From: Aliiglaciecola lipolytica
Lineage (GTDB): Bacteria; Pseudomonadota; Gammaproteobacteria; Enterobacterales; Alteromonadaceae
Direction of reading: 5' to 3'
Assembly: GCF_018860635.1 (NCBI RefSeq)
Contig: NZ_JAHKPT010000009.1
Coordinates: 62,001 to 126,000, forward strand
Length of the DNA stretch: 64,000 nucleotides
Position numbers and translations under genes: made by a program. Of this stretch, positions 45,514 through 53,641 are shown piece after piece. Below the pieces are notes generated by a model, which was given only the letters and a program-made list of their open reading frames with translations, made no database searches and was not told the origin of the DNA. The first letter of the stretch is position 1. Every line of letters starts with the position of its first letter.

Positions 45514-45844
45514 ATTGAAAGACGCCAAAACCTATGAAGCTAGACAACATTGGGATATGGCAGGTTTACGACTACAAGGCGCAGATGCCACCAATATCGA
45601 CGCATTTAGCTGTTGTTTATCTTACTTCCTCCCCGGTGGCGGTGCGGAATGGGCTTCTTCTCCAAACGAGAAAGCTTATATCGTACTCGACGGCGAAGTG
45701 ACTATTCTTACCAAGGAAAATGGAACTCAAAAAGAAACGGTTTTAGGTCCACTAGACTCTTGCGTCATTGAATTTAATGAAGAACGCGCAGTTGAAAATC
45801 GCAGTAATAAAGTTGTCACTATGCTTGTAGTGATATCCAACTAG
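45500..45844 (+). CDS. Cupin-like protein without canonical metal histidines
   Basis: Protein of 114 residues with the cupin rhythm (SYFLPGGGAEWASSPNEKAYIVLDGEV, then LGPLDSCVIEFNEERAVENRS). The HxH of cupin motif 1 is missing; only the glutamate position can be matched. It may be a small-molecule-binding or helper protein rather than a metal enzyme. Translationally coupled to cyclase B (14-bp overlap), 12 bp before the SDR. Confidence 0.75.
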   Translation: MQVTKLKDAKTYEARQHWDMAGLRLQGADATNIDAFSCCLSYFLPGGGAEWASSPNEKAYIVLDGEVTILTKENGTQKETVLGPLDSCVIEFNEERAVENRSNKVVTMLVVISN

Positions 45845-45856
45845 GAGGATCAGATT

Positions 45857-46666
45857 ATGATATCTGAAACGTTGAAAAATCCATTATCTTTGTTTGACGT
45901 GAGTAACAAATCAGCATTGATTACAGGTGCATCCGGGGCCTTTGGTCGCGCTGTGGCCATCACCTTAGCATCACTTGGCGCAAAGTTGACTTTAGTGGCT
46001 GGCAACAAACAAGAATTAGAAGCAGTTGCAGAGGAATGTCGCGGAGTGGGCGGCACTGTACAAACTCTAAATTTGCGTCCAGATACATTAGAAGACGCCA
46101 ATGCGATGGTGAATGCAGCGGTAGAAGCCTATGGCGATATTGAATTGATGTTTATCGGTTCAGGTTACAACAAGGCAGGTTTTATTCACGAACAAGATTA
46201 TGAAGATTGGCAAGCTGTTATGGATGCTAATGTGCGTGGTAACTGGTTCATGGCTAAAGCTTATGGCACCTATCGCATCAACAATAACTTAACTGGCGGT
46301 AAAGTAGTTATGGTGTCGTCTGTGCGCGGTCGCCACGGCAATATTTCAGGCTACACAGGTTATTGCACCAGTAAAGGTGCTACCGATATGTTGACCAAAG
46401 TACTCGCTACTGAGTGGGGACAACATGGTATCAATGTCAACTCAATTGCGCCTACGGTATTCCGCTCAAAACTCACCGCTTGGATGTTTGACGAAGACAA
46501 TGAATTAGGACAAGCAACTAAGCAGCGTTCTTTGTCTCGTTTACCTTTGGGACGCCTCGGCGAACCAGAAGATTTAGTCGGTATGGCGTTGTATTTATTG
46601 TCACCTGCTTCAAATTTTTGTACAGGTCAGATTATGTACGTTGATGGCGGCTTTACAGCGGGGTAA
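45857..46666 (+). CDS. SDR-family oxidoreductase B of the catabolic island
   Basis: Short-chain reductase of 269 residues: TGASGAFGRAVA cofactor motif, Ser in VMVSSVRG, YCTSKGA catalytic Tyr/Lys. The block NSIAPTVFRSKLTAWMF matches SDR A, so a duplicated pair. Coupled (TAATG) to the dehydrogenase downstream. Candidate for a keto-reduction of the ring or a later hydroxy-acid step. Confidence 0.88.
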   Translation: MISETLKNPLSLFDVSNKSALITGASGAFGRAVAITLASLGAKLTLVAGNKQELEAVAEECRGVGGTVQTLNLRPDTLEDANAMVNAAVEAYGDIELMFIGSGYNKAGFIHEQDYEDWQAVMDANVRGNWFMAKAYGTYRINNNLTGGKVVMVSSVRGRHGNISGYTGYCTSKGATDMLTKVLATEWGQHGINVNSIAPTVFRSKLTAWMFDEDNELGQATKQRSLSRLPLGRLGEPEDLVGMALYLLSPASNFCTGQIMYVDGGFTAG

Positions 46667-47589
46667 TGACAATGGCAGATCAACCTAAGGTCACCGTAAT
46701 AGGTGCAGGCTTAATGGGACACGGTATTGCTCAGCGCTTTTTAGCTGCTGGTCACCCAGTCAATTTAGTTGACCCCAATTTGCAAGTGCTTGAGCAAGCT
46801 GAGCAGCAAATCAGTGACATTTTTACACTGCTTGAACAACCTTATGATAAGGGAGATCTTTTAAGCCTATACACAGAGATACAACCTGCGGTGGAAGACG
46901 CTGAGTTTGTCATTGAAGCAGGACCAGAAATACTAGATGTAAAAAGAGACATCTTTAGCCAACTAGCCCGCTTTAGCAGCCCAAAATGCATATTAGCGAG
47001 TAACACCTCGGCCATCCCGATTTCTGAGATAGCCAAAGGTATTTTGCATCCACAACGTATTGTGGGTGCCCATTTCTGGAATCCACCTCACTTAGTGAGA
47101 TTGGTTGAAGTGGTGCAAGGGGATGAGACTAGCGTAACAACGGTGGAACAGACCATTGCATTACTTGATGCGGTAGGCATGAAATCAGTTCACGTTAAAC
47201 GGGATATTCCAGGTTTTATTGGCAACCGTTTACAGCATGCAATGAAACGCGAAGCCATTGCGATGCTTGAAGCTGGGGTCTGCGATGCAGAAACCATTGA
47301 TGACGTGGTGAAGTACGGATTTGGCCAACGCCTAGCGGTGCTCGGTCCACTGGAGCAATCTGATTTAGTGGGACTGGATCTCACCCTGCGTATTTTAACC
47401 ACAATTTATCCATCACTAGATACCAGTTCATCACCGCAAGCCGCATTGGTTGAGCGAGTCGAAACTGGACAATTAGGCATGAAGACGGGTGGCGGTTTTC
47501 GCCAATGGACGCCTGAAGCCGCAGACGACGTGCGCACTCGCGTACGTGAACACTTAGTCGCGAAAGCGAAACAAACAACAACTAATTGA
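46666..47589 (+). CDS. 3-hydroxyacyl-CoA-dehydrogenase-family enzyme, copy 2
   Basis: NAD enzyme of 307 residues: VIGAGLMGHGIAQRF and GAHFWNPPHLVRLVEVVQG (catalytic His), C-terminal domain from FIGNRLQHAMKREA. Paralogue of the enzyme at 36270. The ATG of the stop/start TAATG is given; an ATG two codons later is possible. No CoA enzymes are nearby, so a free hydroxy acid is the likely substrate. Confidence 0.87.
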   Translation: MTMADQPKVTVIGAGLMGHGIAQRFLAAGHPVNLVDPNLQVLEQAEQQISDIFTLLEQPYDKGDLLSLYTEIQPAVEDAEFVIEAGPEILDVKRDIFSQLARFSSPKCILASNTSAIPISEIAKGILHPQRIVGAHFWNPPHLVRLVEVVQGDETSVTTVEQTIALLDAVGMKSVHVKRDIPGFIGNRLQHAMKREAIAMLEAGVCDAETIDDVVKYGFGQRLAVLGPLEQSDLVGLDLTLRILTTIYPSLDTSSSPQAALVERVETGQLGMKTGGGFRQWTPEAADDVRTRVREHLVAKAKQTTTN

Positions 47590-47620
47590 GCGAAAATCGC
47601 AACCTAAAGAGGACAACATA

Positions 47621-48454
47621 ATGGCTATTAATCAATATTATCAAGTACCTAAATTGGAAGAATACAGCGAAAAGTTTAAGGACTTTTTCAAGTTCAAACG
47701 TGAAAATGGCATTCTCGAAGTGAAAATGCACACCAAAAACGGTCCAGTAAAGTGGAGTTATCAGTTCCACCACGCACTTGCTGAATTATGGACAGTCATA
47801 GGTCACGATAAAGAAAATGAAGTACTTATCCTCACCTCAACTGACGATAAGTGGATCAACGAATGGGATGTTGAGTCATTCAAAGAAGTTGAGCAATCAC
47901 CAGATGACGACAAACGTTTTGATGTGCAAATCTACGACACTCTCAAAATTGTAGAGAACTTTATTAATGATCTAGAAATTCCCACAATAGCTGTAATTAA
48001 CGGCAAAGGGATTCATTGGGAAATGTGTATGATGAGTGACATCACCCTTTGTACTCCTGATTTCGTGTTGCAGGATGACCACTACGGCATGGATAGCGGC
48101 CATGTACCTGGTGACGGTATGGGTCTTTGTCTACAGGAAATCTTAGGTGTGAAACGCGGTAACTATATGATGCTGACATGCGAAGCTATGGATGCTCAAA
48201 CCTGTTTGGAGCTTGGCGCAGTAAACGAAGTAGTAGAGCGCGAGAACATTGTAGATCGTGCTTGGGAAATAGCCCGCAACATTATGACTAAAAGTCGTTC
48301 ATGCCGCCGCCTGACCCATTACATTTGTGTTCGTCCATGGAAAGCCGTGGTTGAAAGAGACTTTAGAATCCATGTTTTATCTGAAATGTATTCATTTAAT
48401 ATGTCCAAGTCAGAGCACGATTTTGAATATATAAAATACGATGAAGAAAAATAG
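47621..48454 (+). CDS. Crotonase-fold C-C hydrolase resembling 6-oxocamphor hydrolase
   Basis: Protein of 277 residues, crotonase superfamily. It aligns by eye with 6-oxocamphor hydrolase (a retro-Claisenase that opens cyclic beta-diketones): GPVKWSYQFHH gives Trp45/His50, MMSDITL matches the core, and HYGMDSGHVPGDG gives His154 and Asp165, the catalytic His/Asp pair of that enzyme with a 2-residue insertion. Enoyl-CoA hydratase glutamates are not evident. Last gene of the cyclase operon, 31 bp after the dehydrogenase, before a terminator. It would cleave a C-C bond in a 1,3-diketone, in keeping with the island. Confidence 0.78.
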   Translation: MAINQYYQVPKLEEYSEKFKDFFKFKRENGILEVKMHTKNGPVKWSYQFHHALAELWTVIGHDKENEVLILTSTDDKWINEWDVESFKEVEQSPDDDKRFDVQIYDTLKIVENFINDLEIPTIAVINGKGIHWEMCMMSDITLCTPDFVLQDDHYGMDSGHVPGDGMGLCLQEILGVKRGNYMMLTCEAMDAQTCLELGAVNEVVERENIVDRAWEIARNIMTKSRSCRRLTHYICVRPWKAVVERDFRIHVLSEMYSFNMSKSEHDFEYIKYDEEK

Positions 48455-48475
48455 AGTGAGTAAATAACCACAGTG

Positions 48476-48502
48476 AAAAAAGATGCTTCGGCATCTTTTT
48501 TA
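48476..48502 (+). terminator. Terminator of the cyclase operon
   Basis: Hairpin AGATGC-TTCG-GCATCT with a T tract, 22 bases after the crotonase stop codon. A textbook intrinsic terminator. Confidence 0.9.
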
Positions 48503-48591
48503 TTGTCGCTTCATTTTTCAGCTTGGCTCCTAATGATAGGCCGTTGCTAGAAAAGTAGAATGGCTAAAACCTGCACTTAGCACAACGTTGT

Positions 48592-50148
48592 TTACAGTGT
48601 TTTTTTGATGTTTATACCTAAACGTTTAGCAAGCCTAACTAAGTTCGCCCTATCTAGGTCAAGTGCGCGAGCAACCGCTGCCCAATTGTAATTGTGCAGT
48701 TTTAACTGTTCAGTGATTAAGTTGTACTGCAATGACTCAACGGTTTTTTTCAACGATTGATTGGCTGCATAATCGACAATGTTTTGCTCTGCAGTCGTCA
48801 CATTTTGCTGTATCTGTGGCATTAAGTCACAATGTTCACGAGTAATCGTAACTATCGGGTTTTGCCACTGACTCTGCATTGCTTTTAATGCGCTGCGACT
48901 AATCACATGTTCCAGCTCCCGAACATTACCAGGCCAACCATATTGATTGAGTAGCAACTGTGCTTCAGTGCTTAGTTTAAGTTGTTTTATGCCTAATTTA
49001 CGGGCTGTTTGCTCGATAAAATAACCGGCTAATAAAGTCACATCATGTTCGCGTTTTCGCAGTGGTGGCACTTTGATAGGATAGACACTCAGCCGATGAT
49101 ATAAATCAGCCCTGAAACGCCCTTGTGCCACTTCTTTTTTCAAATCCCGATTGGTCGCAGCCACTACCCTTACATCCACATACTTCAGGGTGTCTTCACC
49201 AACAGTTTGTATTTCACCGCTTTGCAAAACGCGAAGTAACTTACTTTGCATTGCCAAAGGAAGCTCGCCAATTTCGTCTAAGAATATGGTTCCACCATCG
49301 GCTAATTGAAACTTGCCTTGACGTGCGTTCTGCGCGCCGGTAAATGCCCCTTTAGCATGTCCAAAGAACTCACTTTCCGCAAGATTTTCTGGTAATGAAG
49401 CACAGTTGAGATGAATAAGAGGTTGATCGTTTCGCGCAGAATGCAAGTGGATATTACGTGCAACTAATTCTTTTCCAACGCCTGTTTCACCTAAAATAAG
49501 TACACTAAAATTAGACCCAGCGACCAATTGAATATCATTTTTAAGGGTTTGTATTGCCGGACTTTGACCAATAATTTCGCCACCATCACGGGTTAACGCT
49601 TCGCGGTTGAGCTCTTGTACCAGAGCAGTAGACTGTTGCGCATGATGTTTGTATTGCGCAAGCTGCAAGGCAATTTTGAAGTGGGCGCTACAAAGTGCTT
49701 GTAACTTATTTAAGGTTTCACTGCTGATATTATTAAAGGCGCTGGCATTCAAACTATCAAATGTAAGCACCCCCAATAACAAATCCCCATCTAATAATGG
49801 TAAACCTAAACAGGCATGAACTGGAATATCTCCCTCTTTTGCTAAAAGTAAACCGTCATATGGATCAGGTAAGGGACAATCGTGAGCAAACTGCAAAGCC
49901 TGTTTAGCACTGCATATGGCTTCTAATCTAGGGTGTTCTGATATGTTAAAGCGCCGTCCCAAACTGTCTGGCATCAAACCTTTGATAGCAAGCGGTTTTA
50001 GTTGCTCACCTTGGAACTGTAACAACGCGCTAGCATCACAGGGAACAACTTGTTGAACGGTGTTGAGTAACAGATCATAAACTTTCTGGTGCAAAGTTGC
50101 TTGTGCCAGTTGCAATGCTACCTTTGAAAAATCAACTTGCCCTACCAT
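48592..50148 (-). CDS. norR: NorR nitric-oxide-responsive sigma-54 activator
   Basis: Bacterial enhancer-binding protein of 518 residues: GAF domain (about 20-170), central AAA+ domain with Walker A GETGVGKE and the sigma-54-contact loop GAFTGA, and a C-terminal Fis-type helix-turn-helix. The length and GAF-AAA-Fis order match NorR, which binds NO through non-heme iron in GAF. Divergent from a small membrane protein, nnrS and hmp, the expected targets. Three GT-N7-AC sites lie directly upstream. Confidence 0.9.
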   Translation of the reverse strand: MVGQVDFSKVALQLAQATLHQKVYDLLLNTVQQVVPCDASALLQFQGEQLKPLAIKGLMPDSLGRRFNISEHPRLEAICSAKQALQFAHDCPLPDPYDGLLLAKEGDIPVHACLGLPLLDGDLLLGVLTFDSLNASAFNNISSETLNKLQALCSAHFKIALQLAQYKHHAQQSTALVQELNREALTRDGGEIIGQSPAIQTLKNDIQLVAGSNFSVLILGETGVGKELVARNIHLHSARNDQPLIHLNCASLPENLAESEFFGHAKGAFTGAQNARQGKFQLADGGTIFLDEIGELPLAMQSKLLRVLQSGEIQTVGEDTLKYVDVRVVAATNRDLKKEVAQGRFRADLYHRLSVYPIKVPPLRKREHDVTLLAGYFIEQTARKLGIKQLKLSTEAQLLLNQYGWPGNVRELEHVISRSALKAMQSQWQNPIVTITREHCDLMPQIQQNVTTAEQNIVDYAANQSLKKTVESLQYNLITEQLKLHNYNWAAVARALDLDRANLVRLAKRLGINIKKTL

Positions 50149-50203
50149 GTCAAAAAGACCTATTCGAGTTATATAAACACGTTAAACAATAGGTCATTTC
50201 GAC
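50149..50203. promoter_or_regulatory. Three NorR-type GT-N7-AC enhancer sites
   Basis: GTCAAAAAGAC (50149-50159), GTTATATAAAC (50168-50178) and GTCATTTCGAC (50193-50203). Two are near-matches to GTCA-N3-TGAC. The triple arrangement between norR and its target operon mirrors the known E. coli norR-norV enhancer. The first touches the norR start codon. Confidence 0.65.
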
Positions 50204-50257
50204 TCTAAATGTAAAGCACAAATACCTAACCAATTGAATTTTATCAATAAAATTTAT

Positions 50258-50273
50258 TGGCACGAAACCTGTA
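50258..50273 (+). promoter_or_regulatory. Sigma-54 promoter of the NO-defence operon
   Basis: TGGCACGAAACCTGTA keeps the -24 GG and the -12 G at correct 10-bp spacing (consensus TGGCAC-N5-TTGC). About 70 bp downstream lies the first gene at 50345, and NorR sites lie 55-110 bp upstream. Confidence 0.65.
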
Positions 50274-50344
50274 AAGTCATTATTGAAGTAAGTGTAATCA
50301 ATACCTGCAATATTCCAACCAAGGTAAGTGTTTAATAGGAAGTT

Positions 50345-50599
50345 ATGAACACAGTAAATAGACAATTAACCTTTGATACACAGTTTAAATCATTATTGCT
50401 AGGCGCTAATTTAGTACTGATTATTAGTGTTATTTTAATCGTTCTGAGTATTTTAATTAGTTACCCCTTTGCCGAGCATTTTTCAATGTTGACGCAAACA
50501 TTTTCCCACATTAGTACGATTATTATGGCTGCCATTTTGAAAGTTGGCTACGTCGTTCGCTGTATAGCACAGCACGGCTTAGGTCAGGAGGTACGTTAA
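50345..50599 (+). CDS. Small two-span membrane protein in the NorR operon
   Basis: Protein of 84 residues with two hydrophobic segments (about 17-42 and 53-70) and no recognised domain. First gene behind the sigma-54 promoter. It overlaps nnrS (TAATG), so it is translated with it. AGGAAG precedes the ATG. Function unknown; because of regulation and coupling, a role in NO or nitrosative stress is likely (inference). Confidence 0.75.
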   Translation: MNTVNRQLTFDTQFKSLLLGANLVLIISVILIVLSILISYPFAEHFSMLTQTFSHISTIIMAAILKVGYVVRCIAQHGLGQEVR

Positions 50600-51831
50600 T
50601 GCGCCCTATCAATTTACAGGAGCCAGAAACACCGAAAAAAGGTATTCTAGCGTTTTCCAAAAGTCCTGTTTGGATGCTTGCCTTTAGACCATTCTTTTTG
50701 ATGGGAGCGATGCTCGCACTGGTATCTGTGGGTTATTGGCTGCTGATTTTAACTGGATACACTGCGTGGCAATTAACAATTCCCGCAACGCTTTGGCACG
50801 CTCACGAAATGTTATTTGGTTTCGCTGGGGTAGTCGCGGTAGGATTTTTACTGACAGCAGCACAAACTTGGACAGGAGTTCCAAGTATCAGTGGAACGCC
50901 TTTAATCTGGCTCACCTTTATATGGTTAGCTGCGCGATTTTGTTTTTTTATCCTTGTACCAGACTTTGCCAACCTGAATTTATATTTAGTCATGATACTG
51001 CAGTTAATTTGGTGGTTAGGCGCGATAGCGACTCTGGCTAACATGTTGTTCAAAGTAAAAAATAAAAATAACTATCCCTTGTTAGCCGTTTTGGTTGTGC
51101 TTTGCGCATTAAACACCTTCTATTTGGCGTTAATATTGAACCATGATGTGCAGTATGCTTTGGCCACCGTCGATACTGCGGTATTAATTATGACCTTGTT
51201 AATTGGCATTGTTGCTGGCCGAGTTATCCCCTTTTTTACCGCCAAAGGATTGCAGCTCGCCAAGCAAGTAAGCACGCCTAAAATCGATATCGCGCTTTTG
51301 TATTCTTCAATACTTGCCATTGCTTTATTTTTTATCAGTAAGTTATTTCTTAACGATATTAATCCAGCTTTAGGATTCACCTTGGTTGCCGTGCTGCATC
51401 TGATTCGATCGTATTTTTGGTGGAATAAAGGTGTGTTAAACGTGCCTTTATTATGGTCGTTACACATTTCTTACTTCACATTGAGTGTGGGATTATTTTT
51501 AGTCGCTTTAAGTTTAAGTAGCGAGCTAATTGAGTTCCAAGATGCGCTGCACCTTATCACCATCGGTACTATTGGAATGATGATTTTAGCCATGATGACC
51601 CGTGTATCCCACGGTCATACAGGAAGACCCTTAGTGATCCCACATTTTATGGCAGTCGCATTTGCGCTCGTGATGGTCGCAGGAATTATTCGCTCGCTTT
51701 TTCCCCTATTTATTGAGTCATACCTTGCGTGGCAATTGAGTGCTGTGTTGTGGTTAGTGGCCTTTTTATTATTTTTGATTCATTGCATACCGATTTTAAC
51801 TCGGCCTCGCATTGATGGTCGTCGTGGATAA
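50599..51831 (+). CDS. nnrS: NnrS family membrane protein
   Basis: Heme- and copper-associated 12-span membrane protein of 410 residues. Signs: MLAFRPFFLMGAMLA, LWHAHEMLFGFAGVVAVGFLLTAAQTW, the GRVIPFFT motif and MMTRVSHGHTGRPL, all typical of NnrS. NnrS is known to relieve nitrosative stress. It lies between the 84-aa protein and Hmp in the NorR-controlled operon. Confidence 0.93.
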   Translation: MRPINLQEPETPKKGILAFSKSPVWMLAFRPFFLMGAMLALVSVGYWLLILTGYTAWQLTIPATLWHAHEMLFGFAGVVAVGFLLTAAQTWTGVPSISGTPLIWLTFIWLAARFCFFILVPDFANLNLYLVMILQLIWWLGAIATLANMLFKVKNKNNYPLLAVLVVLCALNTFYLALILNHDVQYALATVDTAVLIMTLLIGIVAGRVIPFFTAKGLQLAKQVSTPKIDIALLYSSILAIALFFISKLFLNDINPALGFTLVAVLHLIRSYFWWNKGVLNVPLLWSLHISYFTLSVGLFLVALSLSSELIEFQDALHLITIGTIGMMILAMMTRVSHGHTGRPLVIPHFMAVAFALVMVAGIIRSLFPLFIESYLAWQLSAVLWLVAFLLFLIHCIPILTRPRIDGRRG

Positions 51832-51857
51832 TAGTCACAACACTTTAGGATACAAAT

Positions 51858-53039
51858 ATGCTAACTGATAACACTATAAAAATAGTTAAAAGCACAGTTC
51901 CGCTATTAGCGGAAGCTGGCACAGTCATAACTGAACATTTCTATAAACGTATGTTTAGTCACAACCCAGAACTTAAAAATATTTTCAATATGACAAACCA
52001 AGCAAAAGGAAAACAACAATTTGCATTATTTAACGCCTTAGCTGCTTACGCGCAAAATATTGATAAATTGGCTGTACTAAAAGATGCACTGGAACGGATT
52101 AATCATAAGCATGCCAGTCTTAATATTTTACCGGAACACTATCCAATTGTAGGTGGACACTTAATTGCTACCCTCAAAGAGCTCATTCCTGACCAATTTA
52201 CCCCCGAGGTGGAGTATGCCTGGCGCGAAGCTTACGCAGTGTTAAGTGATATATGCATCACTGAAGAGGCAGCTTTGTACGCCCATAACAAAAATACCCA
52301 AGGTGGTTGGTCTGGCACACGTCAATTCGAAATTACGAATAAACAGCAAGAGTCAGAGTTAGTGACAAGCTTTGAACTTACCCCCGTAGATGGTAAGGAA
52401 GTAATTTCCCATAAACCTGGCCAATATTTAGGGATCAAAATCAAACCTGATAATTGTCAGTATGAACAAATTAGGCAGTATTCTATTTCGCAAAAAGCTA
52501 ACGGCAAAAATTATCGTATTAGCGTTAAAAAAGAGTTATTCCCCAAACCTGGCGTAGTCTCTAATTATTTGCATTCTTTACCTCAAGGCAGTGTTGTAGA
52601 GCTATACCCGCCTGCCGGAGACTTTTATTTACGTGATAATGCAACGCCAACAGTGCTTGTGTCTGCAGGCGTCGGTCAAACTCCCATGATGGCCATGCTA
52701 CAAAGTTTGTTGAGTGATAAAAACACCGAAAACATTATCTATTTACACGCATGCGAAACCCCAGAGCAACACTCATTTGCCAATGATTTAAATGAGCTTA
52801 GTCGCCTTTACAATCGCTTACAAACCGCGACTTGGTTTAATCAAGGTGGAGAAGGATGTAACTATACCGGCTTAATGAATCTTCGCGATTTAGATACGGA
52901 GTTGCCGATAAATAATGGTGAATTCTATCTTTGTGGTCCGGTTAATTTTATGGCTTTTATTAAAACTCAACTACTAGATTTAGGCGTTGATAACAGCCGT
53001 ATTCATTATGAACTATTTGGTCCTCATCAAGATTTATAA
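51858..53039 (+). CDS. hmp: Flavohaemoglobin, NO dioxygenase
   Basis: Enzyme of 393 residues turning NO and O2 into nitrate with NAD(P)H. N-terminal globin (about 1-137, proximal His in HASLNILPEHYPIVGGHLI, Tyr29 region FYKRMF), middle FAD domain (HKPGQYLGIKI, RQYSIS), C-terminal NAD domain (VSAGVGQTPMMAML, YLCGPVNFM). Complete. Last gene of the NorR operon, 26 bp after nnrS, and followed by a hairpin. Confidence 0.95.
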   Translation: MLTDNTIKIVKSTVPLLAEAGTVITEHFYKRMFSHNPELKNIFNMTNQAKGKQQFALFNALAAYAQNIDKLAVLKDALERINHKHASLNILPEHYPIVGGHLIATLKELIPDQFTPEVEYAWREAYAVLSDICITEEAALYAHNKNTQGGWSGTRQFEITNKQQESELVTSFELTPVDGKEVISHKPGQYLGIKIKPDNCQYEQIRQYSISQKANGKNYRISVKKELFPKPGVVSNYLHSLPQGSVVELYPPAGDFYLRDNATPTVLVSAGVGQTPMMAMLQSLLSDKNTENIIYLHACETPEQHSFANDLNELSRLYNRLQTATWFNQGGEGCNYTGLMNLRDLDTELPINNGEFYLCGPVNFMAFIKTQLLDLGVDNSRIHYELFGPHQDL

Positions 53040-53061
53040 TCGTTAACACTGATCATTTTAT

Positions 53062-53083
53062 TGCGCCCATTGGGTTGGGCGCA
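53062..53083 (+). terminator. Hairpin after hmp
   Basis: Arms TGCGCCCA and TGGGCGCA (8 bp) with a 6-nt loop. No T tract. Likely operon end. Confidence 0.6.
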
Positions 53084-53233
53084 TCTGCGTATAGCAGCTC
53101 AAAGCTCATTCTCAATCAAGCACTAAAATAAACTAGAAATATACACTGTATCTCTATTATTTCCCCCACGAGTAAACAATCCGTATTTAATAAGTTAAGC
53201 TAGCGCCTCTTTTGTAAAATGTGTTCAAGTTAG

Positions 53234-53641
53234 ATGGCTTTATTAAATATAAAAATAATGCTGCCCAAAGCTGCTGCATTCACTATGCATCAGCTAGCTG
53301 ACTGTGAGTTTTTGAGCAAAGTATTTGCTACAAAAATCATTGAGTTGGATAACACTGGCAGAAAACCTCGGCGCTTAGTTGATATGCGAGGCCATCAGTT
53401 TGTTGAGGAGATCATTCAACTTAGTGATACTAAGCTTGTATATCAGATTGTAGGAAACGGACCGATACAACAGCATCAAGGTCAAATTAATTATATTAGC
53501 AATAGTGCAAAACCACATTTACAGTATCTAATTGAAGGCCAAAGCAATACGTGGGTCCCCAATTGGCTGCTAAAAGTAGTGATGTTTTACGACTTTAAAT
53601 TAGCCGGCAAACGACTAAGGAAGTTACTCTATGAGCGTTGA
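53234..53641 (+). CDS. SRPBCC-like hypothetical protein
   Basis: Protein of 135 residues with a START/polyketide-cyclase-like beta pattern (FVEEIIQLSDTKLVYQIVGNGPIQQHQGQINYI) and a basic C-terminal helix. No named family. Overlaps the sterol-desaturase-family gene by 11 bp, so they are translated together and should act in one process, possibly lipid modification. ATG at 53234 with weak ribosome-binding site. Confidence 0.68.
   Translation: MALLNIKIMLPKAAAFTMHQLADCEFLSKVFATKIIELDNTGRKPRRLVDMRGHQFVEEIIQLSDTKLVYQIVGNGPIQQHQGQINYISNSAKPHLQYLIEGQSNTWVPNWLLKVVMFYDFKLAGKRLRKLLYER

Noticed and set aside
36270-48454. Ordinary fatty-acid beta-oxidation operon (hydroxyacyl-CoA dehydrogenases, crotonase)
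   Set aside because: No thiolase, acyl-CoA dehydrogenase or CoA ligase, and the crotonase looks like a C-C hydrolase rather than an enoyl-CoA hydratase.
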